Below, in pieces: positions 11,662 to 22,543 of a stretch of DNA of 64,000 bases. Below the pieces are notes generated by a model. It saw only the letters and a program-made list of their open reading frames with translations, was not told the DNA's origin and did no database searches. Position 1 is the stretch's first letter, and every line of letters starts with the position of its first letter. The stretch is from Heliocybe sulcata (Eukaryota > Basidiomycota > Agaricomycetes > Gloeophyllales > Gloeophyllaceae): contig ML213514.1 of assembly GCA_004369045.1 (NCBI GenBank), forward strand, positions 666,596 to 730,595. The letters run 5' to 3'. Both the position numbers and the translations under genes were made by a program.

Positions 11662-13111
11662 TTACAGCGGCTCTATGGGAGGCAATGGTCCGAGAGGCAC
11701 GATCCTCGTAGGATTTATCTGAGTTATTGGAGTTGTAAGTATCAAAGCCAACAGCGGGATGACGGAAATATCCCAGGTGATCGAGAGAAATCAAGAAGCA
11801 AACTTACTGATCCAATAGAGAAGTATCCCGCGATATGGGTAAAGTTCGTGCTCGATTGGAATGCAGAGTGCTTCCAGTACAGCTTCCGTAGCCACCTGCG
11901 TCCTCGCGTCTGGTGCTTCTGACACACTCGAGTCGGGGGAAGTTTACTTACAGATGGATGGCTGGATAGTCGTGGCGAATGCTCCGTATGTTGCATTTAA
12001 ACGCGGTGTATTAGGCGACGTCAAAGCGTATCTAGGGTCCGTGAAGTCAGGGATGCCTCGGCCGCCTGTGATGAGAAGGCAACTGACGATGGTGACAAAC
12101 AGACGGACGTCCGCTTCGGTCAGCTGGTCGCCAACAAGGTACTCCTTCCCTGTGAGCATCTTCTCCAATTTATCCAGAGACTCAAATAGCGGAATAACCG
12201 CAGCTTCGTATGCCTCCTGCGATTTGGCAAACCCCGCCCGGTACACACCGTCTGGAATGCGGTTTGAACGTATTCCCGACCAGTTGATTCGGTGTACTTA
12301 CTGTTCACCGTGTCATATACCCACGCATTCGTCTCATCGATCTTACCCCGGAGATGTGCAGGGTATAAGTCGATGGCGGCCTTCTCGGCGGGAAGAAAGT
12401 CGTTAAACCCGCCGTTGAAAATGCGTATGATCTCAGAGCTCTCGTTGTTCACTATAGTCTCCGTCTTCTTGTCCCAAAGAATTGGCACGGTAAATCTGAA
12501 ATAATCCGTGAGCAACACAAGAGCTTCATCTTCACGACTGTCACTGACCGCCCCGAATACTCCGGATCCGCTCGTAAGTACAGGTCCTTGATATGGTTCA
12601 ATCCATAGAAGGGATCAACCTCCGCTCCCGGAAGTGGGTCGATATTCGCGAACGGCCATCCATGCTCGTCCATCCGGGAGGATGCGATTGTGATGCCTGT
12701 ATCATGACGATGAGATCCTATGACCCCGTCCAGCCCATTCCCTCCCACCAATAATGTCCTCGAGACCCTTGATCTTTCTCGTGATCAACGTCCTCGTGGC
12801 CCAGGCTGGGCAGATTCGACCCGTCACCAGTCAGCTCCACAGTCACCATACCGAAAACATGGAACCTACGACATCCATAGACTACATAGAGATGATACCG
12901 GCCTATGTTAATTTTGAGTGCTCCTACTCAGGTATGATCCCAGGAGAGCATGCGGCTCACCAGCTTCTGGAGGGAATTGACCATCCTTCTCGATGACGTT
13001 TCTGAAGGTGGAGTCCGGTCGTTTGTAGGAACCATCCGCCTGGATGGTCTGTTGCTTGGTGATGTCGGACTGGAGAGTGACGTCCCGAAGCTGCGTTTGT
13101 GGCATATCCAT
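11662..13111 (-). CDS. ECM4: Ecm4-type glutathionyl-hydroquinone reductase, in-frame TAA
   Basis: Members of this glutathione transferase class (omega-like/Xi) use an active-site Cys to reduce S-glutathionyl hydroquinones. The start region reads MDMPQTQLRDVTLQSD. The thioredoxin-like domain gives RYHLYVVYGCPWATRTLI once an intron between Cys and Pro is removed, so the CPWA Cys is intact. MDEHGWPFA, DLYLRADPEYSGRFTVP and LWDKKTETIVNNESSEIIR follow. The helical domain has GVYRAGFAKSQEAYE, LVGDQLTEADVRLFVTI and FKCNIRSIRHDYPAIHL. The last exon ends NPTRIVPLGPLPPIEPL before TAA at 11662-11664. Between RFDVA and YTAFKCN an in-frame TAA lies at 12011-12013, where relatives have Tyr. No reasonable intron removes it. 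All else looks normal, so this is a recent null allele, a sequencing error or a readthrough case. The upstream start (13111 or 13105) is a best guess. Confidence 0.85.
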
Positions 13112-16100
13112 GCTGGGCACTGTATATGCAAGAGAATGAAGTAGTGCGGCTTGGTGAAGAAGAATGCGTTGCCCGCGCCACTCCGCCGCGAGCGACCTGT
13201 ATATACGAACGCGGCCGTAATCGAGGAGAGTCTAAAACGGTGATGGCTATAGGTCAGCAATGGTTGGCGGCTGGCAAAGTTCTGCGGTCAGCATTCAGTA
13301 CGAGCAGCGAGCGCTGGAATAGCGTCATCTCGCTGACGGGGTGAACCAGACGACGCCAGCGCATTCAAGAACGCCACATGCGTTTGGGAGATATCCTAAC
13401 AGCACCCCCCTACCGCGAGCAGTTTTGCGAGACTGATACGCCCCCAGGTTGGGACAGGGAACAGACTAATGCCGAAGAAGCAAAAGATATTGAGAACGAC
13501 CATTATGATCCGAGCCGCGGAATACTTTCAGGGAGCAATACTGCCATGCCCCGGCTCGGACGCAGATTACTCATGCAGTTCCTCCGTCCTTGGAAGAGAT
13601 GACTACTTCGTAGCCCCTGTACTCTCGGTGCCACAAGCTTCTCCAGCATGCCTATGAATGGAATTACGATCAGTCCACCTTGCCGATGTGAGGAAAGTCT
13701 TACATGAATGCCAGCAAACAATGGTGCCATTGCTTGCCTTGGAAGTGTCATGCAGAGATAACGGAGCTAGTTTGCGAGCACTGACTGCCGGTCCATCTCA
13801 TGCAGTCAGTCACCCGGGCATCTACTCGGCAGAGCCTAACGCGGTCCCATGATATTCAAGACGGGCTAGACCAATCGGTGAGTTAAGTTGGCAATATTGT
13901 GCCCATTCATAACAGGCTTCAAACATGAGTCATCGATCTCCGGTCATTTTGCCTCCGTCCGAGGACACGGTTGTTTTCCCATGCAAGTCTTTGTGAAATC
14001 GTCCGAGACGCTCTGGATTTAGGTGACCTGCTACCGGTTCATCGATCTATGTAGCCCGTTTGAATGAGAACACACTGACTAACCAGGAACAGGGAGCTCG
14101 TACCGTTCATCAGCGGGATCCTCGTGTTGCAGCGTGACGCATGCGAGCACAGATGACTCGAAGCAGCTTATACATACAAGCTCGAGACATTCTCAATACT
14201 GCGCTGTTGGGACACCACGTGAGTCGGCTATTGACAGCGGGCTTCCTGAAGCCTATTCGAACCAGGACACGGAAAGGCTCACTTCCGGTTCCGCGACGCC
14301 CTAAGCATGTGCTCGAGTTGCTGCAAAGGCACCTACTGTCTCGGCGTGATCGAACTCTCAGAGTCCTGTCTGGCACCTGGCGTGCCATCGCATGAACACA
14401 AGCTTTAACAGGAGTCGAGAAATACGGACATCTGCCCTGTCTTTGTTACAGTAAAGGATACTATAAAGGGGTCTGATTTTAGTTCAAACATCACGTGTGC
14501 GCTGCGAGTATACGGCTCACCTACCCCAGCCTACCCCAGGCTGACGTCTCTCGATGGATACATGCACGGGCGGTCGCATGCCAACGGTCAGTTCGACTGA
14601 CCAGAGGCTGGCGAGCGCTTACTACTTTATACGCACGACCTTCGGACTGGAGCCTACGGTTCATCCTAAGCTCATTAAGCAATTGAGAAGAGTCTTCCTA
14701 GAAATAAGCGAGCAGATCCATTGAATCTTGCAGAGCAGTGATGAAAACACTGATGCCGCAGCTGCCGGGCGAGCCACATCGCCACGTGACAAATGCTTCC
14801 GTTACCGCGGCCGTTTCGAGGTACCTCCTCCCTTCCACCGTTCGAACTCCTTCCACGGACGAATTCCTACGAATTCCTATTTCATCACTCTCTAATTAGA
14901 GTGGAAGCTTATAGCTCTCGTTACCGTTCCTTAATCCTACTTCTGGGGCCTGGCCTCGAATCGACTTCGAGACGGCCAACTCGTCGTTGTCTTCGTATAT
15001 TTAGGAAGCTTCCTCGCGCTCTGACAGCCTGCACGGGGATTCTGGCATCCTGATCGGCGTCCGACCCTCAGGGCCCTCGAGGAGAATCTGTGTATGGCAT
15101 GCCGAAGACCAGAATACCCCGCCGTCTTTGACATATTCATATGCCTGCTCGACGCAACCAACACTGATCCTGATACCCAGTTCAGATTGAAACCTCGCCC
15201 GCAGGCGTGCCTTCGGCTCCGAGAGAACCCATTATCCAGGCCCTCCCGCCACTCTATCAGCCACGAGCCGTCGGACCAGCACACACGGCTCGAGCGCACA
15301 AGCAGCTCCCATCACATCCCTGATTTCTCGCGGGGAACCGGTGCTTATCGTCTCCCGACTCCCTCGACATCAGATCTCGCTGCTCACCGGGTATCCCCTT
15401 CCGTCCCTCGACGGCAAGAATCCCCGTCCTGCTCGTCCTTCCGTCCTGGCATGCACACTGATATATCAAATTAAGCCAGGGTACAATGCACTGCGGTCGC
15501 GCAAAGTTCCATACCCATCACATTTGATCCAGCCAGACCAATCCTCTCATCGGACCGCCACAGAAGCTTTTCAGGCCCTCTGTTGCGCTCCTGACTCAGG
15601 AGGTGGCACGGCGCACTAGCCCGAGTTTTGTCCGCGCTGCACATGGTCGGTGCACCTAGCAGCAGGCCTCTTCCCGCCTCGTTACATAACGTATTCAGTC
15701 CGCCAAGGTACGGCGCGTTCGACGGGGGAAATTGCAATATGCACAAGACGACGCACGCCTAACGTTTGAATTGCGATAGGCGATAACGGGGTTCAAGATC
15801 TATTCTCTGTATCTCTGCATCTCCGCACTACGATTCTCGGCAGACCCGAGAACGATGCGAGGACAACGGGGTGAATTATTTACTAGCATTTCCACTCTAT
15901 ACTAATGCCACACTATGTACACATACATTTATCCATATTCATATTCGTACTGTATCCACCGGAACCATTACCCGCAGACCGCAGTGAGTATACATTACAG
16001 TGAATTTAGCAAGGATACCGTAGCCTGTACCGGATCCAGATCCGTCTGTTACGGCAAGCGGAAACCCGTCTCGATCCCAGCCAAAGTGAAGCCGGGAAAC

Positions 16101-16488
16101 CCGCGCAAACCGGATACGCTGGACTCTGGAAGTCGAGAACCTTAAAAGTTACGAGAATAATGATATAGGAGCATAGGGGACGGGCAAGTCCGCGGAAGGC
16201 AAGAGGGCGGGGCGACGGTGAAGTAGACGGTCGGTCTCCAGAAATATGGGAAGCGCTGGCAATCAGCGTGACGGAATATGAAGGGCGACCGCGTTATAGC
16301 CCGATTGTCGAGAAAACGAGGGACGATGACCGCTCCCTGGAATAATATCCCTCCGGATGGTAGTGACTGCTGATCCTATGCTCAGCCCCACCTTGATTGA
16401 GATATTCCCGGCTCTGACTAGCGCCGTGTCTGCTTTGTGCAGAATTTATAGGCGCAAGACCCTGCCTGCAATGAAATCATCGCCAACA
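13112..16488. other. 3.4-kb block without recognisable genes
   Basis: It starts with the promoter side of the ECM4-type gene and ends at the 3' side of the APSES gene. Translations of the longer frames (for example 15094-15474 on + and 14937-15299 on -) are rich in Arg, Ser and Pro and show no domain. A 10-bp unit CGAATTCCTA is repeated directly near 14860-14880. The stretch 14800-15450 is pyrimidine-rich on the + strand. Nothing supports a gene call. Confidence 0.4.
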
Positions 16489-17854
16489 TCAGCATGACCG
16501 CATCAACCATTGGAGCCGCAAAAATACGCACATCACATCATCCTCGTCCTTCAGCCTCCTCAGCACCGCGCCGGCCTCCGCGCGCGCACCCACGCCGAGA
16601 GACGAGATCGGTGGGAGGGTGAAAGCGCGGTTCGTCCTGGTAGCAGAGGCCTGTAGAGGTGGCAGCGAGATCTGCGGCAGACCGTTCGGTCTCGTATACG
16701 CCATCCCCTCTCTGTAATACGGGCTATGCGGGTACGAAGCCGCGGACGGACCAGCACTCCCCATTTGAGCGCGAGGGAACGACGACTCTGTAGACGACGA
16801 AGACGCAGGCGGGTAAGGCGAGTACCGCGAGTTGCTAGGCGACAAGCGGGGAGACGGGATCTTGAGCGTCGGCAGGCGGTGCGGGTCCGACGAGCTCCGC
16901 TTGTGCGTCGAGTGGGACGGCGCGCCGCTGAACGTAAGCGGCGGCGGGGAGTCTGCGCACCAGCGCGCCTCTTGCCACCCGAGCGTGTTGCTCCTCCGTA
17001 CGCGTGAGCGTCCCGGGACGAGACGGCCGTAGCCGGGCTGGTCGGGGGCGAGGCAGGTGCTAGGGAAGGACGGTCTGCAATGAAGCGGAATAGAGGTTAG
17101 TCAAGTCTTACAGAGCACAGTCGCTGAGAAATAAACGTACCCGAAGAAGGGGATAAGGTCGTCGCGGATAGGGTATGCTACTCTGTGCAATGGAGGTACG
17201 AAATGAGCGGTGGTCTACCTATGTATGGTATGGTAGATTTACCTTCGTGACAGCTGGATGGCCACCTGGGCGCAGAATGCATTGAGAACGCAAAGTTCAG
17301 GCTAGAGAAGGATGGCTTACCTCATGGGGCAGCCATGTACCCTGGATCTTGAGGTAGCCGCCGCGCACTCTGCGGATGCGAGCGGCGAGGTCAGGTTGCG
17401 ACTCGACCATCTTGACAATGTCCGCTGCGTCGTACAATGGCGTCAGTTTGTCCGTAGAGGAATATCGGCAGCGCGCTATATACCTTTGGAGTTGCCCAGA
17501 GCTACATAGGGACAATGGTTAGCGGCGCGACAACAAGTGAGACACGATGCCCACCTTTCCAGATGCCGGTCCAGAGGATGTAACCGTCGTCCATGTCCAT
17601 CATCATCCATTGATCATTGAGTAGATACTCGTAAACGGGGCTACATCGACGCGTTGACCAGCATCCATAGACTCAATAAACAAAGACTTACATGTATCCA
17701 CGCGCATCGTTACTTGTAATATACCGCGCCGTGTTAACTTGATGGTTTGGACTTGGATAGGGTCTAAACTTCGCGCCATCGGGTGGCAGAGAGGCCTGGC
17801 AACGAGATCAGAATATACAGAGACCTACAGGTCGAGCGGCATACTCACGTCCAT
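16489..17854 (-). CDS. APSES/KilA-N type DNA-binding protein
   Basis: The protein starts MDASLPPDGAKFRPYPSPNH and continues through ARYITSNDARGYIPVYEYLL. NDQWMMMDMDDGYILWTGIW, ALGNSKADIVKMVESQPDLA and RRVRGGYLKIQGTWLPHEVA then give a complete APSES/KilA-N domain. It closes with VAYPIRDDLIPFFGPSFPST. Small exons with GT-AG ends join these parts in frame; one exon is only about 23 bases. The C-terminal half is disordered and rich in Ser, Pro and Arg, with short hydrophobic runs such as GLPQISLPPL. The family includes fungal transcription regulators (Xbp1/StuA-like) and the nuclear-envelope telomere protein Bqt4. The tail has no membrane segment that I can see, which favours a soluble regulator. 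The last codons may be spliced differently, since a GTG donor-like site lies near 16540. Targets are unknown. Confidence 0.85.
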
Positions 17855-18576
17855 GTCCGTCGCAAGTGGTAGAAAAGGAACAAAAGAAGAAGGCCGGGTG
17901 TTGATTCAAAATAAAGGAGGGTGGCGAGGCGAGGCCATGTGGTCGCATCGCACGGAATGTCAGAACGGGGCGAGCCACAGCAGACCCCACCAAGGTCTCT
18001 AGAAAACGGGGAACGCGTGACGGCATCGCTCCGAAAAGCTAGACTCGTTGCTCGCTGGGAGTTGCCATTGGCTCGCCGCCATTCTCCTGGGCTGTTGCCA
18101 CTTCAGCCCAAGGCACCGAGGCTGCCGCTCCGGCCCGGCCAGATCCTCCGTGGCGATTAGACTGCCACCCGAGATCCACCCCCCGATCCAGCCCTCCATG
18201 CCAACCGAGCCGGAGCGAACCGAAGCAGCCCCGAACCGAGTCGACTTCGACCTTCAACTTCCCCTCGTTCGCGTTTACTTCCGTTCCCCACAGATGATAT
18301 GAAAAATAAAAAACACAGCACCCACAAATTCATTTTCCGCATAATTCATTCACCACACAACATTCTGATCGTCGCGCGACGCCTCGACACCAAGCGTACG
18401 TACGTCACGAGGGGCATCAACCTGTCACCAGCGCAGCGCGAGCCCGAAGTTCTCCCATCGGAACCGATGCACACGTGGGAACCCGTCCTCGATATCACAC
18501 GAATGCCATCCAGATCTCCCTACATCTACCTACAGTCCTCAATACACGTCCTTACAATGTCCACAGCGTCCGTTAT
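17855..18576. other. Spacer between ODC and the APSES gene
   Basis: About 720 bases holding the ODC 3' untranslated region and the promoter of the APSES gene, both read leftward. An A-rich run on the + strand near 18300 (T-rich on the coding strand) could serve in ODC 3'-end formation. No gene is seen; frames on the + strand here are continuations of antisense frames over ODC. Confidence 0.4.
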
Positions 18577-20237
18577 TCACTCGGCCCCGTGCCCCTCCCT
18601 CGCAAAACCCGCGAGCACCGCACGGACCTCCGCCGCACCCACACCGCCGCCACAGGTGTACACCACATTGCTCACCTCGAACCCGTTGAACTGGCTCGCC
18701 GCGCAGATCGTGTACGCGCCCATATGGTCAAAGCCCAGCCAATCCCCGACCTGCAACGCGCTCGGCAGATGCGCCAGCGGGCACACGCAGTCGATAGAGT
18801 CGCACGTCGGGCCCCAGACGCTGCAGCTCTCCGTCCTCTGGAGCGCCGCATCCGGCACATGGAATGATCCGCCCAACGACACCACATACGGGTGCACATG
18901 CTGGTGATCGAACAGGATACAATTGAATGCCCCATATACCCCGTCATTGATGTAGTCTAGTGAACAAAGGCACAATATCAGCATCAGTATCAGATATGAT
19001 AATGCGCTAGGCCGAAACAAATAATACATACACATTACTGTGGGCTGATCGGGGTCTATTTCATCCTCCGGGTTCCCGCCATCTCCAGCACGCCGTGCGA
19101 TGATGTTCGCAGCAAGGCTAAACGCCCTCGAGACGTAGAACCTCCCCGGCTCGGCAATAATCCTCAGCCCCTGTCGATCAGGGAAGTACCGGTCCAGTGC
19201 CCCTCCCAGGACACCGGCAGTTTCCTCAAAGTTCCCGTCCTCAAACCCGCCGCCGACATCGAGCAAGCCGAACTCGTAGCCGGCCTCCTTGCCCATATCG
19301 AACGCCGCCCGCGCGCGAGCGACAGCATCAGCAAAGGCTTTCGAGTCGTAGCACCCGCTCCCGACGTGGAAGCTCACGCCGACGACATCGAGGTTCAACT
19401 CTCTCGCCTTCGCAAGCAGACCAGGCACACTGGCGAGCGGCGCGCCGAACTTGAGGCCAAGCCGGCACAGGCTCTTCGAATCATCCGTCAGAATGCGCAC
19501 CACAAGTTTGGCGCCGGGGTGGGCGCGCGCGACCTTGTGTAATTCATCCGCATTGTCGAACGTCATCATATCGACCCCGGCCTTTGCCGCGTTCCGGACG
19601 AACGAAACTGCCTTGCATGGGTTCGCGAAGATGATGCGCCCGGGATCGATACCGAGCTTCAGTACCTGGTTAATTTCCCCGTTGGAAGCGCAATCGAAGC
19701 CAGTCCCCAACGCCGCTAGAAGACGGAGAACGTATGGATCAGGGTTACATTTGACGGCTGTGGAAGTGCCATACGTAAATATTGCGACCGATGACATTGA
19801 ACTTATAAGCACGTACCGTAAAAGGGCTCTACCTGAGGCAGGTACCGTTTCCAGCGTTCGTGCTGTCCATACACGACGCTCAGATCTGCCACAAAGAAAG
19901 CCTTCTCGGCATCGGGTTCATTAGCTGCCGCCAATCTGTAGGCGCGCATGATCCCGTTGCGCATGTGGGTTGAGGGGTGTCCGCGCAACAGGGGCGGTAG
20001 TCCCGGGAAAATCGGACGATCCTCGTCCAGGTGGTGCAGGGAATCGACCGCATTGTCGCGAGGCTCGTAGTGGGCCCCACGACCAACGGTAGGTGAAGTA
20101 GAAAGAAGGCCCGAGACGAGATCAGTCGTCCATGAGAGCTTCTCTTGGTATGAGATAGAAAGCGAATCCTGAACGGGGGAGCTGGATAAACCAAAATCTA
20201 TGTGGCAAGTCGCCGAGATGACTTCGACTTGAGACAT
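18577..20237 (-). CDS. SPE1: Ornithine decarboxylase
   Basis: This PLP enzyme converts ornithine to putrescine, the first committed step of polyamine synthesis, in the cytosol. Three exons (19817-20237, 19032-19757, 18577-18956) join to 508 residues. The spliced junction PFYAVKCNPDPYVLRLLAAL supplies the PLP-binding Lys. FDCASNGEI, SFHVGSGCYD, LLDVGGGFE and IAEPGRFYVSRAF are all present and intact. YYINDGVYGAFNCILFDHQH and WGPTCDSIDC follow, the latter with the catalytic Cys of the dimer interface. The ATG at 20237 gives an N-terminal tail of about 100 residues before the barrel, which in fungi often carries regulatory elements for antizyme-linked turnover; I see no specific motif. TTG upstream is not a likely start. 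Confidence 0.96.
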
Positions 20238-22543
20238 TCTGTCGTCAGGGAGCGAATTGGATGTGGTTTTTATGGAAAGGTTATTTATCGAAGCAGGAGC
20301 AACCAAAGGAAGATCCGAAGGCGTTGCAGTCGAACAGCTATCGCAAGTAGGGCGCGAGTTGTCTATGAGTCGCCTCGCACAAGTGCAAGTAATGCTCGTT
20401 TTGTTCTTTGTGTAAACCCGGTTTACCGATCCCCCGCCGCGGTCAGAGAACCGGGCGGACTAGGACGGTAACGTTTGGGCTTGGCTCAGTCGCAGATGGC
20501 TTCCTCGCCCCCTTTAGCGAGGAAGAGAGTTTGGGGTAGGAGGATAAGTGTTGGAAGATAGAAAGAGACGGTTGGTTAGAAGGACGATGGTCGAGAAAGC
20601 GCTTGGGTTATCTAATTCGGCGATGGGCGTAGGTCCTGTCAAGGAGGTTCACCTATACGAGTTTAGCACATCGATCCAGCTTATCGTACTTCTGGAATGC
20701 TCACCTCGAACGGATGACCACCTACGTGTCGCGAAATGAACGTAAGTACCCCTATATTACATCTGGAAGCGCAGAAAACACGCACGGTCGGGTCAAGAGA
20801 CGTAAATCTCTATTCCTCTCCTGATCAGTAATATTGGCGCAGTGGGTCTCTGCGGTCGTGCAGCTTAGTGACGACGGCAGAGAGGGTCCAGTCTGGGACG
20901 GAGTAGTTGCGGTTGAACAGAGGTTACTTACAATCGCGGCTGAAGGGCCTACAAATTTCTATCGATGGAAAGTCGGCGCTTGCCGAGAACTGTGACGCTG
21001 TGGCGCTGTTCTTTCCAGGCACCGCCTCAAGGCATTGACTCGGACTACGAGGTATAGTTCACCCATCCGTGATGAGTCGTAATTAGTGCAGGCGGTGGTA
21101 GAACCTTCCGGATGACTCGTAGACAACCAACAGTGTAATGCTCGGTCCGCATGAAGAACGGAATACGCGTAGGATGTTGGACATACGCAAGTACTGGTGC
21201 AGTCGTGGTCGGGGAGAAAGTCGGTTAGAGACTACTCTTACAGCTCGTCCATATATATGTGAGAATGTGAAGAGGTGAAGAGAGTGCGGCCACCGAAGTG
21301 GGAAGTCCTTTTGCCAAAAATCATGTCCTATGATGTCACCAAGTCTATTCAGCTGCTTAACGTTTAACATTTAATGCTTGCGCACTCGCACAGGATGTGA
21401 TGCATTGATGCATAGCATCTACACAAGCCTCAGACTATCTTCATTATTTACCCTATTATCCTGGACCCAGACGTGACGCGTGAAGCATGGGGGTATCAAC
21501 TTATATAACAAAAATTGACCCGAGCGGATCCAACCCGTGGCGACCGGAATACAGCAGTAAGTCGCAAAGCACGCTCGAATTCGAAGTAATGAATCCATCG
21601 TTGCAGGGCTTGCACGTGTAGGGATACTTGGACAAGTCGGACTGTTGAAGGTGCTGTGGCGTGGTTACCGCGAGCATTCTCAAACATCAATCCCAACTTA
21701 GCTAGTTGCAAGGCAACAGGGTACTGTAAATCGGAAGCGCAGTCGAGGGCATGAATATTATCTAAGGAGTCGAGTGAACCGCGAAGATGGACCTACTTTA
21801 GGCTCCGGACCTTCCAGCAAGATAACGTTCACCTAGAAGTCCTACATACGCACAAGGGAAGAAGGGGACAATCGTTCATTCCTTCACATTGCCCGTTGCG
21901 TCGGCGCACACAAAAGCAATAAGTGTAATGCTTATGGTATGCAGCCCTTTGACATCATAGTCGCCTGCGGCCAGCGCTTACCACGCTGCTCTACGTAGGG
22001 CTGAAACGCCCACTGGGGACAAAACTACTCAAGATGAGCGTCTCTGTCATAATTGCAATTCGCTCCGCCGGCGGTCGGTACGACCAGGGTGAAGGACAAG
22101 TCCGCAACCCAATCAGAAGTCTCAAGGCACATACCGACCGCGGAAGCAGACCCCCATATGTCCAACGACTTCCGAGTTGTGGATCCAGGGCGCACATGAA
22201 ATTCATAGCGGTTGTAGCCGCTATGAGATCGGAGAAACATATGACCATACGTTTCATTCCTGGTCGACGAGGTGCGAAACACCTTGGTGTCAATCATGTG
22301 ACCCGCTGGGATCCGCTTTCGCCGGTATCTCTAGCTCCAATGGCCAAAATGTCTGCACGAAGAGGGATGGCCAGATTGGCCTGCGTCCGCCGTCGGAACC
22401 ACACACGGACGGAAGTTAGCGATTGAACCAGAGCATGAGGAGTCATGCACACGAGACGAGAAAGCCAAGCCAGAAATCCTGGCAGTACCATATATCCTAC
22501 GGGCAAGATGCTAGGACCGTCGGCCCCTATAGACATCACATCA
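20238..22543. other. 2.3-kb region between ODC start and Ku70 end
   Basis: No gene is recognised. On the minus strand around 20829-20920 there is an open run, NYSVPDWTLSAVVTKLHD followed by RRDPLRQYY and TGA, that reads like a real C-terminal exon. I cannot identify its family or find convincing partner exons. Elsewhere frames are short. The left few hundred bases should be the ODC promoter. No repeats or tRNA-like structures were found. Confidence 0.35.

Noticed and set aside
18299-18907. Long plus-strand open frame of about 200 codons
   Set aside because: It lies mostly antisense to the last ODC exon, which has strong family motifs; GC-rich coding sequence often leaves the reverse frame open.
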